Part shown: positions 1 to 9,383 of the stretch, piece by piece
How the letters are laid out: every line of letters begins with the position of its first letter
Position numbering within the stretch: the stretch's first letter is position 1
DNA from: an uncultured bacterium
GTDB taxonomy: Bacteria; Actinomycetota; Coriobacteriia; Coriobacteriales; Eggerthellaceae
NCBI GenBank assembly: GCA_905215035.1
Contig: CAJMOJ010000013.1
Coordinates: forward strand, 1 to 31,599
Length of the DNA: 31,599 nt
Direction: 5' to 3'
Position numbers and translations under genes: made by a program
The notes under the pieces: model-generated
Seen by the model: the letters and a program-made list of their open reading frames with translations, nothing else
What the model was told of the DNA's origin: nothing
Databases searched by the model: none

Positions 1-2925
1 ATGACGGCGATTCCAAACCGCACAGAAAATCAATACAGCAACAGTTAAGCCACTAATTGCACAACCGGGAATAAATCCAGGCGATATGTAATGCATTGTA
101 AGACTATGAGTTCCTTCTTTAATGGGGATCAAAGTGAGGGCTCCATCTAATACCGGAGAAGGCTGAACAGCTGTTCCATCCAGGAGAATAGTCCATCCTT
201 TGTCATAAGGAATGGATAGCAATATATCTTCGGAAGCGTCTGCGTTAATAGTTCCTTCAATATATCCATCATTAAATGAATCAAAAGTAACTGGTTGTTC
301 TTTGAGTTCATTAATAGCAGAAGTAAAGACATCCCAATCAAGTGTATAGAAAACGCATTCCATAGCATGTTTATTGGGGTTTTGTATAAGCTCATTATGA
401 GAAGCTTCGGCATACGTTGGATCTTTTTGAAGAATGACCGTGTAGTCAGATGCTTTTACTGGTGTATCTGACAAATAATTCGAAGGAGTCACAGTTGGCT
501 CAGGCGTTGTGGATGGATTAAGGCAGAAAATGTTTTGATTGAATCGTTCATTTTCTTGGAAAACTGCAGGTGGAGTTGAAGCGAATTCTCCATTTGTTGC
601 GTTGATAGTAACGAAGCAGGGTACAGCGCTATGCGTTACAACATAGCCGTAAGTAAACGTATTATTTGGTGTGGTTACGGCGTAAGTTTCTTCTTGTATG
701 TCGTTAGCCTCATCGACAACTTGAGATTCTACAGTGTAGGCGCAGGGCTTATAGACTTCTATGTCACGACCAAGGAGTGCACTATATAGCTTGTTTTGCC
801 GTTCGAAAGGATTAGTTGTGTTTTGGAAGGTAAGCGATAGTGCGTCTTTGGCCGCTTGTGGAGAGATTCCGTATCCAAGAGAGAGCGCATAAGGATTGTT
901 GTAGATATCTTGTAGCGTGGTTGCCTCGCATCCTGCTGGCTTATTTTTGCTGGCAATGTATTTAACGCCTAGAAGGGCATCGGCACTGAGGAGGGGCTGT
1001 TGATAGGCGGTCGAAAACTCGCCTTCGCGGCTATATCCCAGTTCGTTTAAGAATTTAATTGCATTGCCATTATGTGCTGAGCTATACGAAGATAATTCAT
1101 TGAATCCTTGTGTCATACCTTCATTGAAAACAGCAATAGCACGACGGTATGTTTTGGTGAACCGAAACGTGTTGGAGTCTTGTTCTTTAAGAGTATTCCA
1201 TTGCTGTTCTGAAGCTTGTACGTAAGCAATTTCACTTTCCTGCAAGTAGCCGGTATAGAGGTGTTTCCAAACAGCAATAAATGAGCAAGAGATTTCAGCA
1301 AAGACAAGCAATCCTACTAAAAGAAGGCATAAATTTGTTTTAAAAAGAGAAACTTGTTTTGTTTTAGCGTAGAAGTACAGAAGGATACCTACACCTATGA
1401 GAAGGGATAGTAACGGGGCGATAATAGCTTCTAATCCTCCAGAACCAAGACCTATCAGATTGAGGACAAAAATGAACAGTGGGAAAAGAATCGTAGCAAT
1501 CAAAATTGTTTTATAGGGAGACTTAAAAATGAAGAGCATTTGGTAGTGCGCTGCATGTTTCGCTTTCTCTGCTTGTTGAGATGATTGTGCTAGTTGTTGC
1601 ATGAATAATGCGGCAATCCAAAGCATGATAAAAATTGCCAAGAACGACATGCGGCAATAGAAACCATTGGGCCATCTCATGCCGCACCATACAAAGTACA
1701 AAGGGGAGGTAAATGTGCTCATGATTAAGAACGCGAGAAGAAGGAGCGAGGCTATACGAATGCGAAGGTCAATCTTTTTATAGAAAAGACAAGCAATAGA
1801 AAGAACAGTAAGAAGTGTTGCTCCGAAAAGTTGGGGGGTTGTTAGAGACCATGTTCCAGGGATGAAGCCTGCAACGATACTGGTAAGATCCGTATAGAGC
1901 AAAGCTGGGTGGAGTTTTGCTCGTAATACGACTACGCAAGCAGCAATAATCAATACAATAAGAGCACTTATGATTAGTTTGGTTTTAGGCTGTAGGCGTT
2001 TTGTGCGAATTAAAGTAATAAAACCCACCAAGAAGCAGATGCCAACGACGCCTACTGCTAAAACAAGAGGCAGATGATGGGAGATGGTGGTGAAAAGTGA
2101 TGTCTGCTCAATGCCGATGATAGCTGTGCTAGTATCACCCATCATACTTAAAACAGTTGGAACAAAAGTCCATGCTGTAAGAAGAAGTGTGAGTGCAAGA
2201 ATACCTATAAAGCGCAGGATGCTTTTTCCTAACTGCTGTTTGGTGAAACGCGTAGGTTCTTTGCAGTATGCAAGATAAAACTCAAAGAATAAATAGAGCG
2301 CTAAAAAGAGAATCAGAATATATGCTGTATACCAGCAGGTGACAATGGCTGCTACAAGCCAAGCCGTAAACATCTTCCAGTGTCCATCGACAATGAATGT
2401 GTGAGCTGAATAAGCCAGTAAGGGCAAAAGGATAAGCGCATCAAGCCAAAGAGGATTGCGAAGCTGACTTGCTGTCCAGGATGAACAAGTGAAGCCGAGA
2501 GCGAGCACTAACGATAAGCACAGCGATAATCCAAAACGCTTGCGGAGAAAAAACATGGTTGCAATTTGAATGCAGCCGAGTTTAAGCGCGGTGATCAAAA
2601 AGGCAAAATCGGTTAGATGCTCTTGATCAAAAAATACAACCAAAAGGTTAAAAGGACTAGCAAGATAATAGCTATACAGGCCCCAGGTATTGGTTCCTAA
2701 AGCTTGGGAAGCACTATAGAAAATTGATGCATCACCTGACAAAATGCGCTGGAACCAAGCAAAGAAATCAACGTATTGGTAAAGGAGGTCTTCCGTCAAA
2801 AAGGAGATTGTTCCAAAAGGGTAGACGTTGCAAAGTTTACTTACGAGACAAAGTAGCGCAATGGGTATTAGAAAGCCAGCGCCCCAAAGGCAAAAATTGC
2901 GTACGCGCGTTGCTGTAAGGGTCAT
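1..2925 (-). CDS. YfhO-family membrane protein (GT-C-like), C-terminus beyond the window
   Basis: The frame is open for 975 codons from the ATG at 2925 to base 1, so the stop lies outside the window. The N-terminal membrane segment is followed by a loop containing DLLYQYVDFFAWF and GTNTWGLYSYYLASP, which is typical of YfhO. Many hydrophobic segments follow. The last ~350 residues form a soluble, presumably extracytoplasmic domain with NNPYALSLGYG and SIPYDKGWTILLDG, then a final hydrophobic segment (near bases 10-70) and a basic tail. In Bacillus, YfhO works with the glycosyltransferase CsbB to transfer a sugar from polyprenyl phosphate onto lipoteichoic acid outside the cell. The start overlaps the stop of the upstream GtrB/CsbB-like gene by four bases (ATGA), which supports the same pairing here. 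The acceptor in this organism is unknown. The family call is firm; the exact sugar and acceptor are not. Confidence 0.88.
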   Translation of the reverse strand, partial: MTLTATRVRNFCLWGAGFLIPIALLCLVSKLCNVYPFGTISFLTEDLLYQYVDFFAWFQRILSGDASIFYSASQALGTNTWGLYSYYLASPFNLLVVFFDQEHLTDFAFLITALKLGCIQIATMFFLRKRFGLSLCLSLVLALGFTCSSWTASQLRNPLWLDALILLPLLAYSAHTFIVDGHWKMFTAWLVAAIVTCWYTAYILILFLALYLFFEFYLAYCKEPTRFTKQQLGKSILRFIGILALTLLLTAWTFVPTVLSMMGDTSTAIIGIEQTSLFTTISHHLPLVLAVGVVGICFLVGFITLIRTKRLQPKTKLIISALIVLIIAACVVVLRAKLHPALLYTDLTSIVAGFIPGTWSLTTPQLFGATLLTVLSIACLFYKKIDLRIRIASLLLLAFLIMSTFTSPLYFVWCGMRWPNGFYCRMSFLAIFIMLWIAALFMQQLAQSSQQAEKAKHAAHYQMLFIFKSPYKTILIATILFPLFIFVLNLIGLGSGGLEAIIAPLLSLLIGVGILLYFYAKTKQVSLFKTNLCLLLVGLLVFAEISCSFIAVWKHLYTGYLQESEIAYVQASEQQWNTLKEQDSNTFRFTKTYRRAIAVFNEGMTQGFNELSSYSSAHNGNAIKFLNELGYSREGEFSTAYQQPLLSADALLGVKYIASKNKPAGCEATTLQDIYNNPYALSLGYGISPQAAKDALSLTFQNTTNPFERQNKLYSALLGRDIEVYKPCAYTVESQVVDEANDIQEETYAVTTPNNTFTYGYVVTHSAVPCFVTINATNGEFASTPPAVFQENERFNQNIFCLNPSTTPEPTVTPSNYLSDTPVKASDYTVILQKDPTYAEASHNELIQNPNKHAMECVFYTLDWDVFTSAINELKEQPVTFDSFNDGYIEGTINADASEDILLSIPYDKGWTILLDGTAVQPSPVLDGALTLIPIKEGTHSLTMHYISPGFIPGCAISGLTVAVLIFCAVWNRRH

Positions 2926-3902
2926 TGAACGGGATCCTCCAAGTTGGTTTCACGTATAAGATAAAGGGGACGGTCTTTTGTTTCCAAATATGTTTTAGCA
3001 AGGTATTTGCCAATGATGCCAAGGCAGAGTAGTTGAAGACCTCCAACGAAAAGAATGAGGCAAGCCAGAGAAGGCCAACCCGATACAGGGTCCCCAAAAA
3101 GAAGTGTTTTTACGATAATGATAATGAGTGCTATGAAAGCGACAAGACACATCACAATGCCACTAATTGAAGCAATGGAAAGCGGCTTTGTCGAAAACGC
3201 TAAAATGCCTTCGAGAGAGTAGGAGAAAAGGCTGAAGAAATTCCAGTTGCTTTTTCCTGCGACACGCTCGACATTCTCAAAAGGGAGCCATTTGGTTTTA
3301 AAGCCAACCCAACCATAAATACCCTTAGAGAAACGGTTAAATTCCCCCATCTTCAGAATGGCATTAACCATAGTGCGATTCATCATGCGGTAATCACGAG
3401 CCCCATCGACAATTTTTGTTTTTGAAAGCTTGTTGATCAACTTGTAGAACATTTTGGCGAATAACGAACGGATAGGCGGTTCGCCTTTTCGTGTGGTGCG
3501 ATACGTTGCAACGTTATCATAGTCGGTTGTGGTAAGAATGTCGTACATGGTAGGCAGAAGAGATGGTGGGTCTTGAAGGTCTGCGTCCATGGTTGCTACA
3601 TAATCACCATGAGCGTTGCAGAGTCCTGCATAAAGAGCAGCTTCTTTCCCAAAATTTCGTGAAAAAGAAATCCAGCGAAGCGAGAAAACTAGTGGGGCTT
3701 GTGTCTGTGATTGATCCGCACTGTATTGCTTAAGCACGTCAAGCGTATGATCGGTTGATCCATCGTCTACCACAATGACTTCGACTGCAAGATCTTGATG
3801 CTCTTGCATCATTTCTTGTGTTACATGGTTAATCTCATCAAACAAGAAGGGGAGACTCTCTGCTTCATTGTGCGAAGGAACAACAAGCGACAACAATGAC
3901 AT
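2922..3902 (-). CDS. CsbB/GtrB-like polyprenyl-phosphate glycosyltransferase (GT2)
   Basis: This 326-residue protein has a GT-A fold of family GT2 and two C-terminal membrane segments (about residues 236-263 and 270-300). Visible motifs are VVDDGST (residues 44-50) for nucleotide-sugar binding and MDADLQDP (105-112), which holds the metal-binding DXD. The arrangement matches the DPM1/GtrB/CsbB group, which moves a sugar from a nucleotide donor to undecaprenyl phosphate on the inner face of the membrane. The lipid-linked sugar is then flipped and used by a GT-C enzyme; the YfhO-like gene that overlaps its stop by four bases is the likely partner. A good ribosome binding site (GAGGAG) lies seven bases before the ATG. 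No GtcA-type small flippase is visible in the window. The sugar cannot be read from the sequence. Confidence 0.9.
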   Translation of the reverse strand: MSLLSLVVPSHNEAESLPFLFDEINHVTQEMMQEHQDLAVEVIVVDDGSTDHTLDVLKQYSADQSQTQAPLVFSLRWISFSRNFGKEAALYAGLCNAHGDYVATMDADLQDPPSLLPTMYDILTTTDYDNVATYRTTRKGEPPIRSLFAKMFYKLINKLSKTKIVDGARDYRMMNRTMVNAILKMGEFNRFSKGIYGWVGFKTKWLPFENVERVAGKSNWNFFSLFSYSLEGILAFSTKPLSIASISGIVMCLVAFIALIIIIVKTLLFGDPVSGWPSLACLILFVGGLQLLCLGIIGKYLAKTYLETKDRPLYLIRETNLEDPVQ

Positions 3903-4001
3903 TCTGGTCTCCTCTATGCAATAACGACAATGATACTATTGTAACCACACCATGAAAAAACGCGGCAAGAAGTCGTTAGAAACAAAAAGAAGGGAGCGCG
4001 A

Positions 4002-5291
4002 ATGCCAAAAATAAGTGTGCTGATGCCTATCTATAATGTTGAGCGCTATATTCGCGAAGCTCTTCTTTCGGTGGCCGATCAAACGCTGCGCGACATTGAA
4101 ATCCTCTGTATTAACGATGGGTCAACTGATGACTCACGTGCAATCGTTGCTGAATTTTGTAAGCTTGACGCGCGCTTTAGGCTCATCGACAAGCCTAATT
4201 CAGGTTATGGCGCCTCTATGAACCGTGGGCTTGCAGAAGCTCAAGGGGATTACATTGCTATCCTAGAACCTGATGATATATATGAACCAACGGCGCTTGA
4301 AACGCTCTATAAGGCAGCACAGATAAGCGATGCGGATGTCACCAAAGCAAACTATTGGTTTTATTGGAGTAAACCGCAGCCAAAGGATAAGCTGATTCAG
4401 GTTGTGAAGCCAGCGTGGTTTGAAGATGCCGCACGAATTGAGCACCTTGTTGTGGGATCATCTTCTTCTTGCGAGTCGTCTGGCCATAAAACTTCTGGCG
4501 GTGAAGCTTCTGGCTATGAGGCTTCTGGTGATGCTGATGCTTCTAGCGACCCTGGCATCTCTGCTGCGATTGCGTGCATGGTTGCTGATCCGTATAAATT
4601 GCCAGGCATCTTTTTTATGATTCCGTCAATTTGGTCGGCGCTCTATAAACGTTCTTATCTTGCAGAGCACAACATTAGTTTTTTAGAAACTCCTGGTGCC
4701 AGTTTTCAGGATTTAAGCTTCACGTTTAAGGTGTTTGCGTATACCCACAAGGTATGTTTAGTTGATGCGCCTATTTTGCACTATCGGCAAGACAATGAGT
4801 CTTCGTCAGTTAATGATCCTAAAAAGGCTTATTGTGTGATAGAAGAGCTTGCGGAAATTGATGCGGTGGTGGAAGCACTCGAAAAATCTGAATCGAAAAG
4901 TGCTCGCGTCCTTGAGGATTATTCCGACAAGATAGACGCTTCTGGCTCCAAGGACGCTGAATCAAAGAATATCAATGCAGATGGCTATCTATCTCAAATT
5001 GCTTATCGTATTGCATACGATAATTATTTATGGAACTACCAACGCCTAGCACGGGATGTGCGTAAGGCATTCATCCAACAGGGAGCAGATGATTTGCGCG
5101 CTAAGCAGGCCATCGGGCACTATAATCCTGAATTTTTTGAACCGTATCAGCGACTCAATCATGACGCACTCATGAACGATGTTGATGCGTTTGATAAGGT
5201 ATATCCAAAAACCCCATCGCTTCCTGCTAAAGCTTGGTATTATTTCAAGTTAGGTGGCCCAAGCGCACTTGCGAGCATTCTGCGCCGTTAG
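4002..5291 (+). CDS. GT2 family glycosyltransferase with serine/glycine-rich insert
   Basis: This 429-residue cytoplasmic GT2 enzyme shows the N-terminal signature MPKISVLMPIYNVE, the nucleotide-binding NDGSTDDS (residues 38-45) and the acidic metal site LEPDD (88-92). No membrane segment is evident. It is likely to add a sugar to a growing surface polysaccharide. The folded domain is interrupted at about residues 152-186 by a low-complexity Ser/Gly/Ala/Glu stretch, encoded by a 15-base tandem repeat, and again near residues 305-325 by a charged Ser/Lys/Asp stretch. Neither looks like part of the GT2 core. The start is supported by AGAAGGGAG just before the ATG. It is the first gene of a plus-strand run that continues to the ABC exporter, and it diverges from the CsbB-like gene across a 99-base spacer. 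The donor and acceptor are unknown. Confidence 0.88.
   Translation: MPKISVLMPIYNVERYIREALLSVADQTLRDIEILCINDGSTDDSRAIVAEFCKLDARFRLIDKPNSGYGASMNRGLAEAQGDYIAILEPDDIYEPTALETLYKAAQISDADVTKANYWFYWSKPQPKDKLIQVVKPAWFEDAARIEHLVVGSSSSCESSGHKTSGGEASGYEASGDADASSDPGISAAIACMVADPYKLPGIFFMIPSIWSALYKRSYLAEHNISFLETPGASFQDLSFTFKVFAYTHKVCLVDAPILHYRQDNESSSVNDPKKAYCVIEELAEIDAVVEALEKSESKSARVLEDYSDKIDASGSKDAESKNINADGYLSQIAYRIAYDNYLWNYQRLARDVRKAFIQQGADDLRAKQAIGHYNPEFFEPYQRLNHDALMNDVDAFDKVYPKTPSLPAKAWYYFKLGGPSALASILRR
4479..4541 (+). repeat. In-frame 15-base tandem repeat inside a glycosyltransferase gene
   Basis: Four head-to-tail units start with TCTGG: three of 15 bases and a last one of 18. They encode SGHKT, SGGEA, SGYEA and SGDADA. 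All unit lengths are multiples of three, so copy-number change would keep the reading frame. The unit boundaries coincide with codon boundaries of the host gene. Confidence 0.75.
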
Positions 5292-5316
5292 AGGCAGTAC
5301 AGGCTAGAGGGGAATT

Positions 5317-6444
5317 ATGGCGCAAAAACCAAAACTTTCCGTAATTGTTCCGGTCTACAATGTGGCCGATTATCTTGATTGGTGTCTTGATTCGCTGGCG
5401 GAGCAGACGTGTGCTGACCTTGAGATTCTTTGTGTTAACGATGGGTCAACTGATAACTCGCGCGAGATCCTAGAGCGCCGTCAGGAACAAGATCCACGCA
5501 TTGTCATCATTGACAAGGAAAATGGCGGTTTATCGTCTGCGCGCAATGCGGGGATCAAGGCCGCCAACGCACCTGTTGTTTGTTTTTTGGATTCGGACGA
5601 TCGGTTTACGCCCGATGCTGCAGAAGTCATTGTTCAGGCGTTTGCGAACGAGCAGCCTGATGTGGTGACCTTTGGTGCGCATTGTTATCCGCGAGAGGCA
5701 GCATACCCTTGGCTTACGCAGCATTTGTCACCGCGCGATGTGGTGTATGAATCGTTTCATCCTGATCTTTTATTTAAGGAAATGTCGCGTCCTTTTGCTT
5801 GGCGCACGGCGGTGCGAACTGATTTTCTGCGTGACAACGACCTCTATTTTGATGAATCGGTTGCGTTTGGTGAAGATCAGATATTTCATTTTGCGCTCTA
5901 TCCCCGTGCTCATAAAACTGTCCTTATCTCGAATAAGTTGTATGAGTATCGGGTTGCGCGCGAAGGTTCTTTAATGGATAGGGTAGTTAAAGACCCGTTC
6001 ACGAAGATGCAAAAACACGTTGACATTACCGCAGTAATTTTGGCGGATGCTAACAAGCCAGGATCATATGTGGGAGATGATTTTTCCGATCAGGTTGTTC
6101 AGGTTGGCAAATCAGCCGACAAACCGGCCGGCGAACAATCTTTGTTGAGCGCTTGTCCAGCGCACATGATGGAATGGGTTGTCGAGTTCCTTCTTAATGA
6201 AACGCTCGATCTTCCGCAAGGTCAACGCAACGAGATCCTGGGTCTTGTACGGCCGATCTTGTTGCAGTATTGGAATATTGAGACAGTACGAGAAAGCGCA
6301 TCGCCAGAACCAGTCAAGCAAATTTTGTGCGCTAGCATGCGAGAAACAATGCTCTCTGACAAGGAAGCCAAGCAGTTACTGCGGGCCTATCGTCAGCAGG
6401 GCGGATTTGCAAAGCGAGTAGTGCGGAAGTTGATGGGAAGATAA
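5317..6444 (+). CDS. GT2 family glycosyltransferase
   Basis: This 375-residue soluble GT2 enzyme carries LSVIVPVYNVADYL at the N-terminus, NDGSTDNS (residues 41-48) for the nucleotide sugar, GLSSARNAG (71-79) and the metal-binding LDSDD (91-95). It begins 25 bases after the preceding glycosyltransferase gene and ends three bases before the next, so it is almost certainly co-transcribed with both. A purine-rich ribosome binding site (GAGGGGA) precedes the ATG at 5317. A polar stretch around residues 248-283 reads like a loop insertion but is less repetitive than the inserts in its two neighbours. It probably acts in the same polysaccharide pathway. Donor, acceptor and linkage cannot be deduced. 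Confidence 0.9.
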   Translation: MAQKPKLSVIVPVYNVADYLDWCLDSLAEQTCADLEILCVNDGSTDNSREILERRQEQDPRIVIIDKENGGLSSARNAGIKAANAPVVCFLDSDDRFTPDAAEVIVQAFANEQPDVVTFGAHCYPREAAYPWLTQHLSPRDVVYESFHPDLLFKEMSRPFAWRTAVRTDFLRDNDLYFDESVAFGEDQIFHFALYPRAHKTVLISNKLYEYRVAREGSLMDRVVKDPFTKMQKHVDITAVILADANKPGSYVGDDFSDQVVQVGKSADKPAGEQSLLSACPAHMMEWVVEFLLNETLDLPQGQRNEILGLVRPILLQYWNIETVRESASPEPVKQILCASMRETMLSDKEAKQLLRAYRQQGGFAKRVVRKLMGR

Positions 6445-6447
6445 CAA

Positions 6448-9231
6448 ATGGGCAAACGCATAAAGAACTTAGGCGGCTGTCGGGGTGATGGATCGTTTTA
6501 CGCCAAACTCAAGATCCAAGATGTTTGGCCTGGCGAGCAGCTTTGTGCGCTAGTGTCAGCCGTTGCTCCTTTGGCTTCGATTCCAGTCTCGCTTCCGGCT
6601 TCGATTTTTCCAACCGATGATCCCCAAATCTGGGTGCTGCAAATCCCGCTTCTGGATGCCAAAGAGATTACCGTTGATGTAGTGAGTAAAGATCCAGCTG
6701 TGAGACATCTTGGCTCAATCACGTTTAACTACGAGAAGATTAAATGGGAATCGCGCATTAATTATCGGTTGCGTAAAGAACTCTGTGCAGAGATTCGCGA
6801 CTATGAACGTGGGTTTACGCAAAATCGTTACCAACTTCAAATCATGCGTTATCTTGAAGGCGATGACTCTATTATCTGGCGTACGCGCATTTGTTGGCAG
6901 GGCTCTCCTGAGACAAAACCAGAACTTCAGGTGCTTGATGGTGTGGGTAACCCCATCGCTTTCACGCAGTATTTTTTTGAATTTCAAGAGAGCGCAGGCC
7001 CTGATACACCTCACGCACTTTTTGTCTCGATTGAGTTGCCGGTTGATCAGCGCTATTTCACGCTTATCGCATCAGATCCGGGGCAGGGAGCTGGAGAGGG
7101 CGTCGTATCGAACTCAAAACAGGATGCTAATGAAAATGCCGAGCCGGATCCAAAACAGGGCGCTGGCGAGAATGCCGCATTAGATCAAAAAGGGCAAATC
7201 CAGCCCGGGTTTTGCGCGATCAATCCGGGTGCCTATGAGGCGTTCAAATATGAAACCTGGAAGTATATGAAAGATGCGCGCGCAGATGATGCGGCTTATC
7301 AGCAGTGGTTCAAAACGCATTGCGCCACCAAAGATGAGCTTGCGCGCCAGCGATCGCATCAGTTTGCCCACGAGCCGCTGATTAGCGTAATCGTGCCGTG
7401 CTTCAATTCTCAAGAACGCTACCTTAAGGAGTTGTTGGATTCGGTCGTCGCGCAAAGTTACCCTCATTGGGAGCTTCTTCTTGTTGATGCTACGTGCGCA
7501 ACCTCTGATGTGCCGGCCAAATGTGCTGAAGAGTATAGTCAAAAGCTTGATCGTGTGTATGAGAACAATAAGATGCATGGTCGCAAGCAGGAAGCGCGCG
7601 CGGCCGCTAGTGATCGCGCGCCTGTAATAAGGCACCTGCCCCTTGGCGGCGAAGGCAATATCGTCACCAATACGAATTATGGGATTGAGCAAGCGCGCGG
7701 TGAATTTGTGGCCTTTTTGGATCACGATGACCTTCTAGAGCCCGATGCGCTCTACCATTATGTTGAGGCTATCAACAATCACCCCAACGCGACCTTGCTG
7801 TACTGTGATGAGGACCTTTTCGAAAAAGCAGGCACATATATCCAGCCTGCCTTCAAGTCGAAAATCAATGTCGATCTGCTTTACAGCCACAACTATGTGA
7901 CTCACTTTTTGATGGTACGTAGATCAGCGCTTTTAGAGGAAGATCTGTCTGACGATGCGGTTTCCGGCGCTCAAGATTATGATGTGACGCTCAAAATGGT
8001 GCGTCGCGCTTTGGCTTCATCATCAGATTTATCGCCTTTGTCTAACTCAATGGATTCACCAAATCCGCCACTTGAAGCGCTCGATGATCAACTCATTCAT
8101 ATCCCGCGCATTTTATATCATTGGCGCATTCATGAAGAGTCAACCAGTACAGGAAACAAGGATGTTAAGCCGTATGCAGAACGTGCTGGCCAAATCGCCC
8201 TGCAGCGCCATCTTGATGTTCGCAATATTGCGGCTTGCGTAGAAACAACCAACACGCCATTTGTCTACCGCGTTCGCTATGACCTGCCGGTTGGGGACAC
8301 CACGTCAGATCTTATCGATGCACATCCTGCTGCTTCGTGTCTTGCTCCCGGCATCAAGGATGTGATCGCTGAGCAGCCCGTTGTCACGCACCCCATCGTC
8401 AGCATTATTATTCCGAGCAAAGACTATGTCGATGTGCTCGATGCGTGCATAACATCTATTGTGGAGCGATCCACGTTTTCTCAGTTTGAGATTATCGTGG
8501 TGGAGAATAACAGTGTTGAACCTGAAACCTTTGAATATTATCAGCGGCTGCCGCAATACAACCCTCGTGTCCGTGTAGTGCAGTGGCCGCAAAAAGACGG
8601 CAATTTCAATTACTCTGCTTTGATCAATTTTGGCGCTAGCCAGGCGCATGGTGATTATCTGTTGCTGCTCAATAACGATACCGAAGTAATAACGCCTGAC
8701 TGGATTGAAGAAATGGTTGGTTATCTACAACGACCTGAAGTGGGAGTTGTGGGTGCAAAACTGTATTTTCGTGACCATCTTACGCAGCATGCTGGTATGG
8801 AAGTGGGACCTTTTGATGCCGTGGTTCATGTCAATCAAGACTTTTCGTCAAAGCGTGAGGGCTACTTAGCCAAGGCGGTAAGGCCAGGCAATTTCTCGTC
8901 AGTGACCGGTGCTTGCCAGATGGTTTCGCGTTCGCTTTTTGACGAGTTGGGCGGGTATGATGAAGCCCTAGCCGTCGGATTCAACGATGTAGACTTCTGT
9001 CTACGTGTTCAACAAGCAGGTTATCTCGTTGCCTTTACGCCGTATGCTGAACTTTATCACTATGAGTTTGTATCTCGCGGTAGAGAAGTTGCTGATCCCG
9101 TGAAGCAAGCGCGATGGGAGAAAGAGCGCGACTTCTTTATGACGCGTTGGCCCGAGCCTTTTGCGCATAGGGATCCATATGGCAACCCAAATCTTAAACG
9201 TAACAACGCTTACTACGCGTTGGACGATTAA
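6448..9231 (+). CDS. Bifunctional tandem GT2 glycosyltransferase with N-terminal domain and 12-residue repeats
   Basis: This 927-residue protein has two GT2 catalytic domains. The first (about residues 309-560) has LISVIVPCFNSQE, the metal site LDHDD (424-428) and ALYHYVE. The second (about 649-900) has VSIIIPSKD, VVENNS, LLLNNDTE (739-746) and FNDVDFCLRV. Tandem GT2 enzymes of this shape extend rhamnan-type and related wall glycans. The first ~250 residues form a separate region with a shared KIKWESR-type motif that recurs in the paralogue encoded on the minus strand at 12163-14556. Residues 210-250 are an acidic low-complexity stretch made of three 12-residue units; the paralogue lacks it. 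The gene starts three bases after the upstream stop. The ABC permease follows after a 152-base gap. The two-enzyme call is firm; the glycan identity is unknown. Confidence 0.9.
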   Translation: MGKRIKNLGGCRGDGSFYAKLKIQDVWPGEQLCALVSAVAPLASIPVSLPASIFPTDDPQIWVLQIPLLDAKEITVDVVSKDPAVRHLGSITFNYEKIKWESRINYRLRKELCAEIRDYERGFTQNRYQLQIMRYLEGDDSIIWRTRICWQGSPETKPELQVLDGVGNPIAFTQYFFEFQESAGPDTPHALFVSIELPVDQRYFTLIASDPGQGAGEGVVSNSKQDANENAEPDPKQGAGENAALDQKGQIQPGFCAINPGAYEAFKYETWKYMKDARADDAAYQQWFKTHCATKDELARQRSHQFAHEPLISVIVPCFNSQERYLKELLDSVVAQSYPHWELLLVDATCATSDVPAKCAEEYSQKLDRVYENNKMHGRKQEARAAASDRAPVIRHLPLGGEGNIVTNTNYGIEQARGEFVAFLDHDDLLEPDALYHYVEAINNHPNATLLYCDEDLFEKAGTYIQPAFKSKINVDLLYSHNYVTHFLMVRRSALLEEDLSDDAVSGAQDYDVTLKMVRRALASSSDLSPLSNSMDSPNPPLEALDDQLIHIPRILYHWRIHEESTSTGNKDVKPYAERAGQIALQRHLDVRNIAACVETTNTPFVYRVRYDLPVGDTTSDLIDAHPAASCLAPGIKDVIAEQPVVTHPIVSIIIPSKDYVDVLDACITSIVERSTFSQFEIIVVENNSVEPETFEYYQRLPQYNPRVRVVQWPQKDGNFNYSALINFGASQAHGDYLLLLNNDTEVITPDWIEEMVGYLQRPEVGVVGAKLYFRDHLTQHAGMEVGPFDAVVHVNQDFSSKREGYLAKAVRPGNFSSVTGACQMVSRSLFDELGGYDEALAVGFNDVDFCLRVQQAGYLVAFTPYAELYHYEFVSRGREVADPVKQARWEKERDFFMTRWPEPFAHRDPYGNPNLKRNNAYYALDD
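7075..7182 (+). repeat. In-frame 36-base tandem repeat (three units) in the tandem glycosyltransferase gene
   Basis: Three imperfect 36-base units encode DPGQGAGEGVVS, NSKQDANENAEP and DPKQGAGENAAL, followed by a partial fourth beginning DQKGQ. Units two and three share AAAACAGG. All are in frame, between the N-terminal region and the first catalytic domain. Confidence 0.75.
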
Positions 9232-9383
9232 TAGCTAGACACCAACAAATCGAGGCATTAGCAGACCTTCCCGCTTATCCACATCACGTACGCTTGACTA
9301 TTGGTGGTCTACGTACTCGGTTTTACTCTGTGCTATTCTTAAAGTTCGATGACATCAAGAAGGATGATGAGAAGACAAGTAAT

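Noticed and set aside
2837..3097. An 86-codon minus-strand open frame across the YfhO/CsbB-like junction
   Set aside because: It overlaps both genes in another frame; the two real genes join by a standard four-base overlap.
7180..7725. A 181-codon open frame on the minus strand
   Set aside because: It lies wholly inside the plus-strand tandem glycosyltransferase gene, which has clear GT2 motifs; the minus-strand product resembles nothing and has no ribosome binding site.
9294..9383. Upstream TTG start for the ABC permease
   Set aside because: It has no ribosome binding site and would add 30 polar residues not expected in this family; the ATG at 9384 gives a normal length.
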